The notes beneath the pieces are model-generated. The model was given only the letters and a program-made list of their open reading frames with translations, ran no database searches and was not told the origin of the DNA. A DNA stretch of 64,000 bases. It comes from Cristatella mucedo (lineage: Eukaryota > Bryozoa > Phylactolaemata > Cristatellidae). The DNA is taken from assembly GCA_009760855.2 (NCBI GenBank), contig WPIO01000228.1, positions 188,001 to 252,000 of the forward strand, read 5' to 3'. Shown piece by piece: positions 12,528 to 24,645 of this stretch (within the stretch, counting starts at the first letter, position 1; each line of letters starts with the position of its first letter). The translations under genes were made by a program, and so were the position numbers.

Positions 12528-13400
12528 AATGCAATGTAGTGTATCTCCGTCTGTAACGCCACAAAGTCATAAAGACCATGTGGGTTTTACGCGGGAGAGT
12601 TTTGAATAGCGCACTCACAGCCTAAGCGGCTTTCGGTACACATTCGGTAGCCAACAGACTTCATCTCACGCAACAAAGAGAAAGTGGGAAGCATAGCAGA
12701 GTCAGGAGAGAAGTTGAGGTAGTGAGTAGCATGGAAGTAGCAGCCCACGAAGACCACTGAAAAGGATGAGCCAAAATCCGCAGCAGAAGAGTAGTTGTCG
12801 TTGCAATATGTTTCTGACATGTCATTCTTTTCAATATGTTCAACCAGCTGCTTAGCAACAACTTTTCAAGAATCGTTGACAAGAAAGAAAGAGGGGAAAC
12901 TGATTGATAGTTTGCAAAGGACCTCTGTATCTAATCCAGACTTTTTAATTATGGGTCTAATGATTGTCGATTTGAAGGACTTGGGGATAACCTCTTTTAC
13001 CCAAAGAAGCATTAAAAAAATCTCGGTTATGGCAGGGCTAAGTTGGTCTGCCTGTGAAGACCACAGAGATGATGGTATAGGGTCTTCAGGAGACGAGCTC
13101 TTTTTGCTAGACCTTATTAAGGTAGCCACATCGCATGCAGAAACCTCGCAAAACCTTTTAAGGAAGGTCACAGGTTGTGATACCGCAATTGCTTTGGTCG
13201 GAGGGGGCTTTATGGAGGCACGAATATGCACAATTTTTTCAGTAAAGAAGTCTGAAAATTTTTCGGCTGCCCCGTTAGTATCTGGGGAGTCTGACCTCTC
13301 AGCTTTAGCCAGTAAATGGTCTTCCTAGCGTTTCCAAGGTGCGAGCTAGGAAAATGACTACGAGCATATAAAGGGCTTGCCGTACTGCGGGGCACGATAG
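12528..13400 (-). mobile_element. LINE B, internally deleted copy
   Basis: Read on the minus strand, 13400-12800 encodes the linker before the reverse transcriptase and its first motifs: EVSACDVATLIRSSKKSSSP, EDPIPSSLW, SFKSTIIRPIIKKSGL, then KQLVEHIEKND. At about 12790 the sequence jumps directly to the family 3' UTR (LREMKSVGYRMCTE region) and 3' terminus (ccgtctgtaacgccacaaag at the left end). The catalytic reverse-transcriptase core present in the other LINE B copies is missing. Frames 12866-13231 and 13210-13395 are shifted relative to each other. Confidence 0.8.
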
Positions 13401-13734
13401 CAGCGGCTGAAGCGACTTATCAAGTTTCGTTGAGGAAAAATACTATTGTACCAAGAGTGCAGAATAAAAGGTTGCACCAGTTATTTTTACGGTGAGTAAC
13501 AGCTCATATTTGTATTTTTAAATTTAACTCATAGATTTTTTATTGGTTTGTTCTCTGTTATTGCTTTTTTCCACTCCAAAGCGTTCTGCTTATCAAGCGT
13601 AAGCAAAAGTCCTATATGTTATTGTCCTTTAATGTAAGAATCAGGAATGAATACTTCAATGAGATTATTAGGACTGAAAATGTTGCGGCAATTCAGAAAA
13701 TTTCATACGATTGTTCAACGCAACGATCGTTGTA

Positions 13735-13941
13735 TACGCCACCCTAGTTTGGCCCAGGGCTTAAGGCGGTCACGTATAGTGACTGAGGTCAAGGTGCTTA
13801 CCTTTACTACCGAGGTCGTTGGTTCGCATATGTGGAAGGGCCTGTATATATATATATATTTCACTTTACAGCAAATGTAAAGCGCCTAGAGAGAGATTGA
13901 GTTCTCTGAGGGCGCTTTATCAAGTGAATTATTATTATTAT
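13735..13941 (+). mobile_element. SINE1-like tRNA head joined to a LINE A tail
   Basis: The left part (13748-13832) has the SINE1 head: gtttggcccagggcttaagg, then ggtcaaggtgctt, then a B-box-like ggtcgttggttcgca and atatgtgg. A short TA repeat follows, then a full LINE A terminus at about 13860-13941 (gcaaatgtaaagcgcctaga, then ttctctgagggcgctttatc, then ATT repeats). This is either one SINE copy with an expanded junction or a LINE tail inserted into a SINE. Confidence 0.6.
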
Positions 13942-15401
13942 ATATATATATATATGTAAAATTTAGAATGACCTCGGCATTTCGCTCTCGAAGCAGATGG
14001 CATTTCGGCGGCGGTGCGTTTCGCACGCCGTTTCCGGGTCGACAACCGTGTGGTCCCTGCTCCTGAACCGGGAGTCGCGGGTAGCTCCCGCGGCTCCGGC
14101 AGGGCAGGGTTCATTCGGCTAATTTTATTTAATAAATTAAATTATTTTAATAAATGTTCTATATAATATATACTATATATATATATATAATAAAGATATG
14201 TAAATATAAATAAATAAACAAATAAATAAGTATACATATACATAGCAGGGGCATGGGTGTAGTAAAGAAGAGGCCTTGAGCCCATTGGACCACTCTAAAG
14301 AGGCGTGTCAGGCTATCGAGTCAATCAATACATCTATTCACCTTCTACGACTGTCTTCATTTGAAGAGATTAAGGTCAGAACCCCTTATCGGTTAATTCT
14401 GTCTGCGCCCATAACCAGAGGAATTGACTTCGGCTTTCAAAAATCCTTTTTAAATGCCACTTCGCCTCCGGCAGGATGTCAGGGATCTCAGCTAATATGT
14501 GTATTCCTCAATCAAAAGTACGCACACAAATAGCTCGTTGGAAAGTGCGCCTACCATTTCACTTCGGAGATTCCTGCAACAAATAAATTTAGTGCAGTCT
14601 GCACTAAATATAGACACATTAATTGAAAGACTTTCGTATTGAGACTAAGAGATTAAAACCGATTATTCCGGCTTTTTGAAGGTCAGAGAGCAAATTCAGC
14701 ATCTCTAGGGCAGGTTTCCCGCGGTTTTATGATTACCAAATGTGCACTGCTTCGTGAGGCAGGAAGAGAGCTGAACTTTTCATTGGCTCCCATGTTGCAG
14801 TGCTTCCCGTCTCGATAACCTTGCAGCACTTGACGAGCCAATTTATAACAGCCGCCGAACGTCACGTCCGTTAGTCTCGCCCAATAGAGTTTGTGCCGGC
14901 AAAGAGGCTCACGCGGCGCTTATTCCGACCTAACAGCTGCAATGAGACGAGAGTGCTTGGCAAAAAATTTGACGCATGCGCGGCTCGAGGCGGTGGCTGC
15001 CGTTGAATAGCCCTCCGTGGCCCCACGGAGCTTTGCCGCGAAGCTGCAGCAGCCAGAGCCCCGTCTCTCCTACGCCTTAACGGGGCGCGCTCGCGTGCGC
15101 GATTCGACGCTCGAGAGCAGCCCGTGCCGCCTCAGGATTATTTTTTTTAGAGAGGACAGAGAGACGCGTCGAGAGACGGCGAGCGAGCGGCGGCAAGCGT
15201 ACTCGGTGCAAGCGGGCCCAAGTCCAGTCCGTCTCCCACGATCCTTTGTCACGGAACGCTTCCCATAATCCTACAGAAAGTGCTGATTTGTTAGTCTGAC
15301 AATCTGAAACAATCTGATAAGTTTAAAGCCGAAAAACTTGAGTAAAGTGAGTAAAAACTATGGCACATCCTTTTCAGCGGTCCTGAGCTGCTATTTCTAT
15401 G
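13942..15401. other. Intergenic DNA: AT-rich block, then a CpG-rich block
   Basis: Positions 14110-14240 are strongly AT-rich with TA repeats. Positions about 14840-15260 are CpG-rich and might be a promoter-type island, but no TATA element or conserved exon could be assigned. No gene is claimed. Confidence 0.4.
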
Positions 15402-16087
15402 CTAATAATAATAATAATAATAATAATGTACTTGATAAAGCGCCCTTAGAGAGCTTAATCTCTTTCTAGACGCTTTACATTTGCTGCAAAGGGAAATGCA
15501 ATTGAATGGTAAGTAAAATCATGCTTGAAAAACAAACAAAATGAACAACGTGGTTAGGGGTGATATGCACAGGGTCAGCATGCAAATGTGGTTAGTGGCA
15601 GCATGCACAGTGTCAGCACGCATAAACACGTGAAGGACGAATCACAGGGACCCACTAAATGCTGTCCTAAATAGGTGTGTTTTTAAGTTCCTTTTAAATG
15701 TAGTCAGGTCAGGGGATGTTCTGACGCAGGTCGGGAGGGAGTTCCAGGCTTTGGGAGCATACAAACTAAATGCACGGTCTCCAAAAAATTTAAGGTTTGT
15801 ACGAGGTATTTCTAGACTGTTGGATTCAGAAAAGCGGGTGGTACGATGCTTGGCCTGATGTATGTCGGAGAGATAGGCTGGAGCCATAGAATGAAGGGAC
15901 CTAAAAGTGAGCGACAAAACCTTGAAGTCAATCCGTTGCTTGACTGGTAGCCAGTGCAGGTCGGCGAGAAGTGGAGTAATGTGGCAACTGCGACGCTCAC
16001 GACAGACAAGCCTAGCTGCAGAGTTTTGCACCAGCTGCAATCGCCTGATCGCACATGCTGGTAGGCCAGTAAGCAATGAGTTGCAGA
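15402..16087 (-). mobile_element. LINE A, 5'-truncated copy
   Basis: In minus orientation the tail (AAT repeats at 15402-15426, then the inverted LINE A terminus) is at the left. The ORF2 C-terminus is at 15642-16097: CNSLLTGLPACAIRRLQLVQ, then ITPLLADLHWLPVKQRIDFK, then KAWNSLPTC, ending FSGSL. A small deletion has removed part of the AYLSDLL-HQAKHRTT junction. It is among the better-preserved fragments, but has no catalytic domain. Confidence 0.9.
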
Positions 16088-17916
16088 TGCTACTCACTAC
16101 TAGCTATGTATTTTCGACATAGAAGTGAAAGCCTAGATTGGGCTTGGCGATTGCACCGGTATGAGAGTGAGTATAAACTGCGGAAAGAAGCGGACCAAGC
16201 ACAGAGCCTTGGGGTACCTCGTACTTTAGCGGTTCGTCGGATGATTTGTGCCTATTGACATTAAGGCTCTTGAATAGTCCCCCACTGATATGGGACCTAA
16301 ATCGTCGCAGTGCATGCCAGGGATGCTAACGCGAGATGAGAGGCGTTCGAGAATTGACTTATACGTTCTTCCCACCTCACGTTGTCATCCACTGGTCGTG
16401 AACGCTGCAGTAATTTGCAGCCTCCAGCAACCGGCGTCTTTCCAGAGGTTGGGAGGCGACGGCATGCAATCTCACACACATATACAGCGGAAGTAAGTGT
16501 TCAAGTGGGCTAAATTCGGCACTTGTGCCCACATACTACGCCGTCAGAACAAGTTGTCTCCCCATTAAGAAACTAACTATTCAGGAGGAGGGTTACTTCC
16601 GCCGAAAGGCTACTGACCGTTCTCTGGTGTTTGTAGTCATCCCATGAGGTCCGCGGAGGAAGAAAATGCCGGGGCTAACAGATCGCCCATGCAAGTGCCG
16701 CATTCTCAATGTGGGGATGAGAAGGCTTTCACATGTGAACCATCGTACGTATCATTGATTGGCTGTGACTGGCCGGCGTTTGCGTTAGGCCCGTTGTATG
16801 GCCGACAGGGTATCGCACTGCACCCCGTTCTGTCGTTGGAGGAGTCAGTTTTGCCAGTTCTATTCCCTTCAGCACGCGAACTGGCTTTTTCAGCAAATCG
16901 ACCACCCGTTCCTGTAGCCGATTTGATTAGATTAGTTCACGCAATTTGATTACAAGCTAATCGTGTACGCACCACTCGACTCGCTACGCGAATTAATCTT
17001 AGTATTTAAGGATAATATGTCGAGGATTTTCTATATAAAGAAAGAGCGTTTGCTTAGTCCTCGTGATTTTGTCTGTGTAGGCTTTCCAAAATTTGCGTGT
17101 GTCCTGCAAGTGTGCACACCCATTGGCTGCAAACGCTGGCGGTGCTGCTGATCGTGCGGTAGAGGCATTGGCCGGCCCTTCGCTGGGTAGTCTGGTCGCG
17201 GTGCCTCTGTCCAACTGATGCGAGCTCGCCTGCTGCTGCTTGAGCGTCCATCGCTAGCTTGCCGTGTGGTTGAGCGGTGTGCTTCGCTCGCCTTATGCCC
17301 GATTAATGTTGCTGCTGAAGCTTTACCTCGTTCCTGCTGTGATGTTTGGTTCCTGCTGCTGTGCTGCTGTCGCCCAGTCTTGCTCTCCTTGGCCCGATGG
17401 CAGCGACCTCATGCAGTGGAACCGGAACCTCGGCGTCCTGCAGAGTGTCCGGAGCATTGCGACTGCACTTTCTGCTAGTTTCTTGCCCACGCCCCTCCGC
17501 ATGGTCCGTGGCTCAGGCCTGCCACTGAGGACTCCACTTGTCCTGCTGTGTACCGCGATGTGCTGCCACCACATTGGCATTGCTCCGTCTTTTGGAAATT
17601 TTGTTTCGATCGTCTTGTTTGTGCTCCCACATAACCTCGCATGTACCTCTATACTATAATGAACACTGCGGTTGTGTGCTTTAGTTTTTCATTACGTACT
17701 AGTATTGCTCCACATGAAAAACTTGCAATTCTCAATCCTACACTAAGATCCTAGCTCTGCCTGTGCGCTTTTCCTCCACCACTTACAAGCAGTAGCAACT
17801 GTTCCCTGTATGGTGTAAAAATATTACCAGATTTTGCTCCTGGGAATCAGTATCGTCGGTTTTAGAACATTTTTCTTATTCTGGTGACATAGCATGCCCG
17901 GAGACTGATTGAGAAA
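16088..17916. other. Intergenic DNA, nothing assigned
   Basis: The 17140-17660 part is Leu/Cys-rich in several plus-strand frames and somewhat GC-rich, but I see no known domain. The open frames overlap in all frames, which argues against coding. Confidence 0.4.
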
Positions 17917-17988
17917 AATAATAATAATAATGCACTTGATAAAGCGCCCTCAGAGAACTCAATTTCTTTCTTGGCGCTTTACATTTGA
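17917..17988 (-). mobile_element. LINE A 3' tail, tail-only copy
   Basis: AAT repeats, then gcacttgataaagcgccctc, then agagaactcaatttctttct and ggcgctttacatttg: the inverted LINE A terminus. No LINE body lies to its right. Confidence 0.75.
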
Positions 17989-18081
17989 AAAGTATGGACA
18001 GCCTTATCTTGTGGCATATTAACCGATGGGGATACTGTTCAGTCACTGTATGCTCAGCTATAGAACCTCCTCCACCCACAG

Positions 18082-18166
18082 AGGATGCCACCCTCAGGGT
18101 ATGCCACCCTCAGGGGACCCACCCTCAGAGGACCCACACTCAGGGGATGCCACCCTCAGGGGACGG
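18082..18166 (+). repeat. Minisatellite, about 16-17-bp unit
   Basis: About five imperfect head-to-tail copies of a unit like gatgccaccctcagggg, with some units reading gacccaccctcagagg. The alternating unit types suggest expansion from a mixed array. Confidence 0.8.
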
Positions 18167-18994
18167 AAGTGTGAGAAGGCTATACTGAATGTGTGTGGTA
18201 GATCTATTGCTGTTTGGGTTAGTGTAGTTAAATATCTTGACGTGTGCCGACGGTTTAGCTGGTATTACGCATCCCAACCCAGTAGTATTGGTCTGGTGTA
18301 AGCCAAGGTTCAGGGCATGTGAAGCTCAACCAGGCTGTTACAAAGCTTGTTGCTCATTCGTTATAATAATGTTAACAAGACATTTATTTAATACCAAAAA
18401 GAAGTAAATCTCTCTCTCTCTACTTTTTAACATGCTGTGAAGGAAGCATATTAATTGGTTAGCGATCATTATTAATCTGATGCAATGCCAGAAGTATGCC
18501 AACTTACATCTAATTAAAGTGGTATGTTCGGGTTGAGAGTCTTTTGCTTGTGTTATCCAGGTGGCAAGTGACCTCCTTTAAGTGACGTGTCCCATCCTTT
18601 TTTTGTGGTACTGCCTGAGTACCCTGTCAGGTTGATATGCACTTTTGTAAAAGGCATATTATGTTCCTAATGCGTCACATTCAAGTTAGTTTAGAGGAAG
18701 GTGTTGGAGAGTCTGAGGTCGAATGATGCATCTTTTTTTGGCTTGTTGGGCTCTGTGGACACACCTAGCCATAAGTATTTTCCGGTAGAGACTTCCACCG
18801 ATGAGCAGCTTGCCGATGAGAACGATTTCGTTCTCTCGGCAGGGGGGCTGGGGAGCTGAGTGGGGGGTTACGGTCGGCTAATAAAGCCACTAGCTTCCAT
18901 GTGGCTTCTTGCAATTTGCGTCAAGCAGCCTTGAGTGTGTCTGTACGGTCTTCTGGCCTGTGCAACCGTGCTCACGTACACACCCGACGTTTTT

Positions 18995-18995
<1 letters not shown>
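18167..18995. other. Intergenic DNA, nothing recognised
   Basis: No coding, RNA or repeat signature is recognised apart from a short CT run near 18410. Confidence 0.4.

Positions 18996-19091
<96 letters not shown>
18996..19091. repeat. (CA)n microsatellite, 48 units
   Basis: An uninterrupted CA dinucleotide run of 96 bases. Open frames crossing it on either strand are artefacts of the repeat. Confidence 0.98.
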
Positions 19092-19093
<2 letters not shown>

Positions 19094-19965
19094 CATAAAC
19101 TATGTTGAAGGTTGACTGTACCAGGCAGGTGCCTTGTGATGGTCCTTAGCCTAAAGGGAATAGTGCTGGACACCGGATTATTCGGTTTCATGATTGCCGT
19201 GCTTGGCATTTCCATGTAGTTATTTGGCATGAGACTGGAGAAGACCAATCCCCAGCACCAGACGTTGTTGAAACATAACAGCTTGGGGACCCGATGGGGG
19301 TATGGCTGTCCTTGTAGCACATAGATTAGGCCTTTCGATGCAGACTGGTTAATACCTGCTTCCCTTTATGTAAAGGCACGCGGTTACATAGGTATTAGCT
19401 GTGGCTTTCTTGAGTAAAATCTGTGGTGCATTAAGTCTACTTGCAAGCATTGGCTATATATAGTAACATAAGTTGTACCGTGATACCAATTGCACTTCTG
19501 AAATCTTTTACCATAACGGTCAACTATGCTGATCAGCATTTTGCTGCCTCTGTTTATAAATTCAGTCGATGCCAACAAGATGGTGCTTTCCCATCAGTTA
19601 GCTAACCAAGCGTTGCACCAAATGTCTCCCAACTGTTGACTTTATGTAACATGTTCCATATATTCAGTTGGTCTGTTGGCTGGCAATCATAGCGAGATTC
19701 GAGGCTGCATGTCAGCTAACCCTGAATAGCAACAAAGGCTCGTCTGCTGCTATACAAATGAAGTGGTTGATTCAGCCGATCATTAGTTTTTCTCTTTTTA
19801 CGATGCATAGTCAGCAAAGTCTTCCCGGCGGTCTTCTTAGAGAAGCATCCAAGAATACGTTTGACTACTCTTTTCACTCAGAAACAGTCTCTTTGTTTTT
19901 GCCTCAGCATCACGAGTAGGGAGAAGGTGGGAGGTCCACCTGATCCTGTGGCAGCCTAGCCGGCT
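19092..19965. other. Intergenic DNA, nothing recognised
   Basis: No gene or repeat was recognised. Confidence 0.4.
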
Positions 19966-20043
19966 GCGATCGAACTTCTGCCCATGCCATCAGCTCCTGC
20001 TATTTCCATATCCGTAGACGCTTGTTTTTGGCCCCCACCCACC
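19966..20043 (+). repeat. Duplicated LINE B segment, isolated copy
   Basis: About 78 bases (gcgatcgaacttctgcccat to ttgtttttggccc and a CCCAC run) recur almost identically at 21027-21105 inside a LINE B copy. This copy has no other LINE B sequence beside it. Confidence 0.8.
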
Positions 20044-20699
20044 TACTTGATTAAGGCTTGTGGGACATAGGCAGATGGTCACACTGAAAGAAGCAACCCG
20101 TCCCACACTGCCGACTGCCGGTCTTCTGGAAACACTGTAACAGTGTGTTGGATATCTACTTATATGTGTGGTGCGTTTGGAATGACCTCTTTCTTTCAAA
20201 AAATACATTTAAAAGACCCCAAGTTTTGCAGCAGTGCTAACCTTAAACTGTACAAAATAAGGTAAGACTGTCCTGTGCCGATAGCCGCCCTTGGCGACCT
20301 ATCAGGCATGTGTTTAGTCTTACTAGCAACCTTATTTAGCCAGTGGAATCCCTTGCGAGGTGACGGCATGAATTCTGCTTTAAACCCACCTCTATGAAAG
20401 CAAAGGCTGCCTGCTCATAGACCTCATTGGCAGTCAGGCTCTAAACATAAAGCTGTTCAGGTGTGCTACTTTTGTTAGGAATCGGCACCAAATTTAAATT
20501 TCACCCTGAAACCAAAAGAGTCCCTATAAAGCATCTCTGTAGCCTCTAATAGATGATGCTAGCTTCATCCTCTTTGGTTCCTCGCATTTGGGTCTGGGTC
20601 CACTTTTTGGCTCAGACTTGCAGGACTGATAACCTAAAGACTCATCAGAAATATTGTAACACTAAGAATAACAAAAGTGACATTTAATAGAAAAACTGC

Positions 20700-21985
20700 A
20701 GTCGCGATTTTAAGCAACACCAGTCCACTGAAACTGTTCTCCTCCATGTAACCAATGACAACCTACTCAGCAACGACGTTGGGAAAATTACTGCCGTGGC
20801 CTGGTTGATCTATCAACTACATTCGACACTACTTATCACGATTTCCCACCTGAACGATTGAGAACAACCATCGGTCTGGCAGACGAGGCACTGCGGTGGT
20901 TCAAATCGTACTCGGCTGATCGTGTTCAATCTGTGTCGTCTATGGGGTCAATTCTCATCCACCAGACCAGTTGCCTTCTTAGTCCCACAAGGGCTCGTTC
21001 TCGGTCCTTTGTTTGCTCGGTCCTTTGCGATCGAACTTCTGCCCATGCCATCAGCTCCTGCTATTTCCATATCCGTAGACTTGTTTTTGGCCCTCACCCA
21101 CACCCACCCCACAGTTCTCCATTAGTACTGAACCTCTAGGAAAAGTGATTTAGGCTGATGGGATCGGCTATCATTTAAATGCTGACGTTACTCAGGTAAT
21201 TTTATTGTTGTTTAAACCATCGGAATCTGCTATAACGACTGATAAAGTGAATGCTTGCCTTCCAGACATTCGATTTTGGATGTCAGCAAATTTCCTTAAA
21301 CAAAGCAATGATAAAACAAAGTGGCTCCCTAGTTCTGTGAAGGCTAGATTATTGCGATTCTATTTTGGCTGGGCAACTGAAAAAGCCACTAGGTCACTGC
21401 AGCCGATGATGAATATGGCTGCAAGGCTACTTAAAAGATCTCAAAGGTTTTGCCATGTGTTTCTGTTGCTGCAGGAGCTTCGATGGCTTCCGGTTGATCA
21501 GCAGATAAATTTCTTATGCTGAACCATAAGGCCCACCACGGGGCTTGGCTCCTTCATACCTAGCTGAACTGCTTTATCAGTTTCAGCCTCCTCGTGCCCC
21601 CAGGTCCTCTATGACCAATAAATTAGCTATTTTATTCCTCAGCATAAAGGCCGCTGGTAATAAAAGCCTTGTACAGTCTTTGACTGTGGAACTCACTTCC
21701 ACAATTCTTCCGCAATGACATCTACGCTGCTACTGCCGACTATGGCACGACCTTTCTAGCCGTCGAGCTGTTACTTCCGTACTACTCACTTACTCGATTG
21801 CCTTGCTGCCTCAGATATGGTTCTCAGTTTTTTCTTGTTGCTTGAGATGAAGTCTGGTGGCTACCGCGTGTGTATGGAAAGCCACTTTAAATTTGAGAGA
21901 GCTATACACAACTCTCCTGCTTAATACAGACTTAATCTCTGTTGCTTTGTGGAGTTACAGACGGAGATGCACTGCATTACATCAT
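20700..21985 (+). mobile_element. LINE B, degenerate copy (reverse transcriptase to 3' end)
   Basis: Decayed reverse-transcriptase motifs run in order: HQSTETVLL-like, then RLRTTIGLADEALRWFKSY, ADRVQSV, a PQGLVLGPLF-like frame, CLPDIRFWMSANFLKQSNDK, then RLLKRSQRF and LQELRWLPVDQQINF. It ends in the family 3' UTR (ttgcttgagatgaagtctgg; gtggagttacagacggagat). Several frameshifts and stops break the frame. The 3' terminus matches those at 12.5 and 55.4 kb in inverted orientation, and that match defines the family. Its start position is approximate. Confidence 0.8.
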
Positions 21986-22554
21986 ATCCTGACAACTAAA
22001 TCTCGAAACACTTTACATGTGCTGGAAAGGAAGCATGGGAAAGGGAACCTGCATCGAAAATAAAATAACGGAGGATGCTTGCACCGTAGTAGTGTTGATT
22101 AAGGCAAATTTATACTCCGGGCTCCAAATAACAGTGTATAGCATACCTGCAAAACAATCATTGCCATAGCCAAGTCAGCAATGGTACCTGATAATGCGTC
22201 CACTATGGTAACCATGTGCTAGCATGCCTGAGCAAGAAACCGATCCTCTTTAATAATGGTGGTACATATAATTCAAGCCAGAAGCATTTGCTAGTACACT
22301 GAAGCACACTAACAATCAAATACAGTGTACACGTCAAATGCATCAGCTCTTAGCAAGCCCCACAACGATCAAGTTTAACATTCCGTTTAGATAAAGTTCA
22401 GTACAGGATAGGAGTACACATGAACGAGCTCACTTGTTGTCAGTCTCTCTTATGTCTTCATGTCTGATAATTCCCAATAATTTCGTGTGGACCCTTTGTC
22501 CAGGTATTCCTTTGTCTGTTTGCCTGGTTGCATAGCCATCGCCATAGGAGATAA
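21986..22554. other. Intergenic DNA, nothing recognised
   Basis: No recognisable feature. Confidence 0.4.
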
Positions 22555-24645
22555 AGAAGCAAAGGCTGTACTCAGGCCACTACTCAAGAAAGCAACACTA
22601 AACTAAGAGAACTTGAGCAACTTCTACCAAGTCTTCCTTCTATAGTTCCTATCAAAGATACTGGAACGAGTCGTGACAGACCAGCTGAACTCTTATATTG
22701 AAACTTCAAACCTTGCCAGTAAGTTCCAGTCTGGCTTTAGAGCTAATCACTCAACAGAAACAGCATTGCTTAGGGTTTACAACGACCTACTTAGGAATGC
22801 AGACATAGGTAGAGTCTCTCTGCTTGTTTTGCTCGATCTTTCGGCAGCTTTTGATAACATCGATCACCAAGTTCTTCTTGAGTGCCTCTCATCTTGCCTG
22901 GGCATCACTGGCACTACACTGCAATGGTTCTGGTCCTATCTCAGTGGCAGACTTCAGAGTATTGATGTGCATGGACAAAGATCACCAGAGGAACCTCTGA
23001 AGTATGGGGTACCTCAGGGCTTTGTACTTGGTCCCATACTTTTCACGGTTTATACTCTACCTCTTGCCGATGTGATTGCCAAGCGCAATCTAGTCTTTCC
23101 CTTCTATGCACAAGACACTCAGTTTTATCTTTGCTTTGATCCCTCCAGCACGTCGAATTCTCACAACTTTCTTGCAGCATGTATTGATGGCATCCGCACA
23201 TGGATGGCAGCAAACAGTTCTTAAATTGAATGATGATATAACCAACCTACTAGTTATGGGAAAACCAAGTGTGATTCAGAAATGGGGAAACCTAACACTC
23301 AAATCGGCTCTGCCAGCATCTCCTGTTGAATCTGCACGAAATCTAGGTGTCCTGTTCCAAAGTGACCTTTCATTAGACGACCATGTCAGCTCCACAGCGA
23401 CCACACTCAAGTCTGCCTACTTTCAGCTACATAAGATTGCTGAAATTCAGGCTTGTTTAGACAGAGGTACCACATCTAAATGGGTCCATGCATTTCTGAC
23501 ATCCCATTTCGACTTCTGTTAACTCCCTGCTTGCTGGTCTACCGGCCTGTGCAATCAGGCACTTACAGCTGGTGCAAAACTTTGCAGCTTGGCTTGTCTG
23601 GCGTGAGCATAGCAGTTGCCACATCGCACCACTTCTCGTCGACCTGCACTGGCTCCCAGTCAAGCAACGCACCGACTTCAAGGTTCTGTCACTCACTTTT
23701 AGGTCCCTTCATGCTTTGGCTCCAGCTTACCTATCAGATCTACTCCCGCATCAGGCTAGGCACCGTACCACCTAATCGTTTACATATACCTCGTACGCAC
23801 GCCAATTCCTTTGCAGACCTACCTTTAGTTTGTGTACTCCCAAAGCCTGGAAATCACTTCCGACTTGCGTCACACCTACTGACTTGACCAGATTTACAAA
23901 GAAACTAAAAATGTATCGACTTGACCAGATTCAAAAAGAAACTAAAACATCTATTTATCACAGCATTTAGTGGGTCCCTGTGGTTTGTTCTTTGTGTGCT
24001 TATATGTGCTGACACTGCTCATGCTGCCACTAGCCATGTTACATTTAACCATGTTAACTTTGTTGTCATTGAGCATGCTACTACTAACCACTCGATCATG
24101 CTTCCTTTGCAGCAAATGTAAAGTGCCAAGAAAGAGATTGGGTTCTCCGAGGGCACTATAACTAATGCATTACCATATTTTACATGTATAAGCCCTCCTT
24201 TTTTTCAAAATTTGGGTTTAAGATAATGGAGAGGGGGCTTATACCTTGCAGGTTACTTTTTTGCTTTAGTATTGCACTAAACAGTGTACCTGCTTTCAAT
24301 GCATTTCCGGTATTTGAATGCATTTAGAACGCATCTGTAGCATTTCTAATGCAATGGACAGACAGTCTATGAAGAGAGTGAGTGATGACGACAATAATGA
24401 TAATGGATTTTCCGCCAAATTTCAAGCCTACGATATGAACAAGGATGATGGAGAGGGTATCGTTACCATTCCTGATGCAGAGGATAGTGATAGTGACACG
24501 AGTGATTATTATGAGTCTTGATACTGTTCAGTTCATTCAGTTATTGAATAAAGTTATTTTGTTCTGAAAAGATGTTTCAAAAATTTGGGGGACTTATACG
24601 TCTTATACATGGTAAAATATGGTATTGTTATTATTATTATTATAA
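22555..24645 (+). mobile_element. LINE A, 5'-truncated copy split by a pogo-like element
   Basis: Starts within the reverse transcriptase. Frame 22673-23224 has QSGFRANHSTETALLRVYND, the catalytic-strand motif LLVLLDLSAAFDNIDHQVLL, and QWFWSYLSGRLQS, then GVPQGFVLGPILF. The YADD motif is changed to YAQD, so the copy is catalytically dead. Frames 23106-23522 and 23480-23887 continue the C-terminus after shifts. The C-terminal part near 23880-23960 contains a short local duplication (the segment around gacttgaccagatt occurs twice). The tail reaches 24170, is interrupted by another transposon, and resumes at 24625 with TTG/TTA repeats. Confidence 0.9.
24171..24624 (+). mobile_element. Pogo/Tigger-like DNA transposon, short non-autonomous copy
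   Basis: It is bounded by inverted repeats: left taccatattttacatgtata, right (inverted) taccatattttaccatgtat, with subterminal cttatac and caaaattt/aaatttggg blocks. TA at both ends fits the TA target duplication of the Tc1/mariner-pogo superfamily. An internal frame (24318-24521) reads CSISNAMDRQ and ends in a very acidic tail (IVTIPDAEDSDSDTSDYYES). This resembles the end of Tigger transposases, which have a CGISNALDG-type motif and an acidic C-terminus. The DNA-binding and DDE domains are absent. It sits exactly inside a LINE A tail. Confidence 0.8.

Noticed and set aside
18868-19320. Open frames through the CA repeat encoding Cys-Val or His-Thr runs
   Set aside because: They are translations of a pure dinucleotide repeat and extend only because it has no stop codons.
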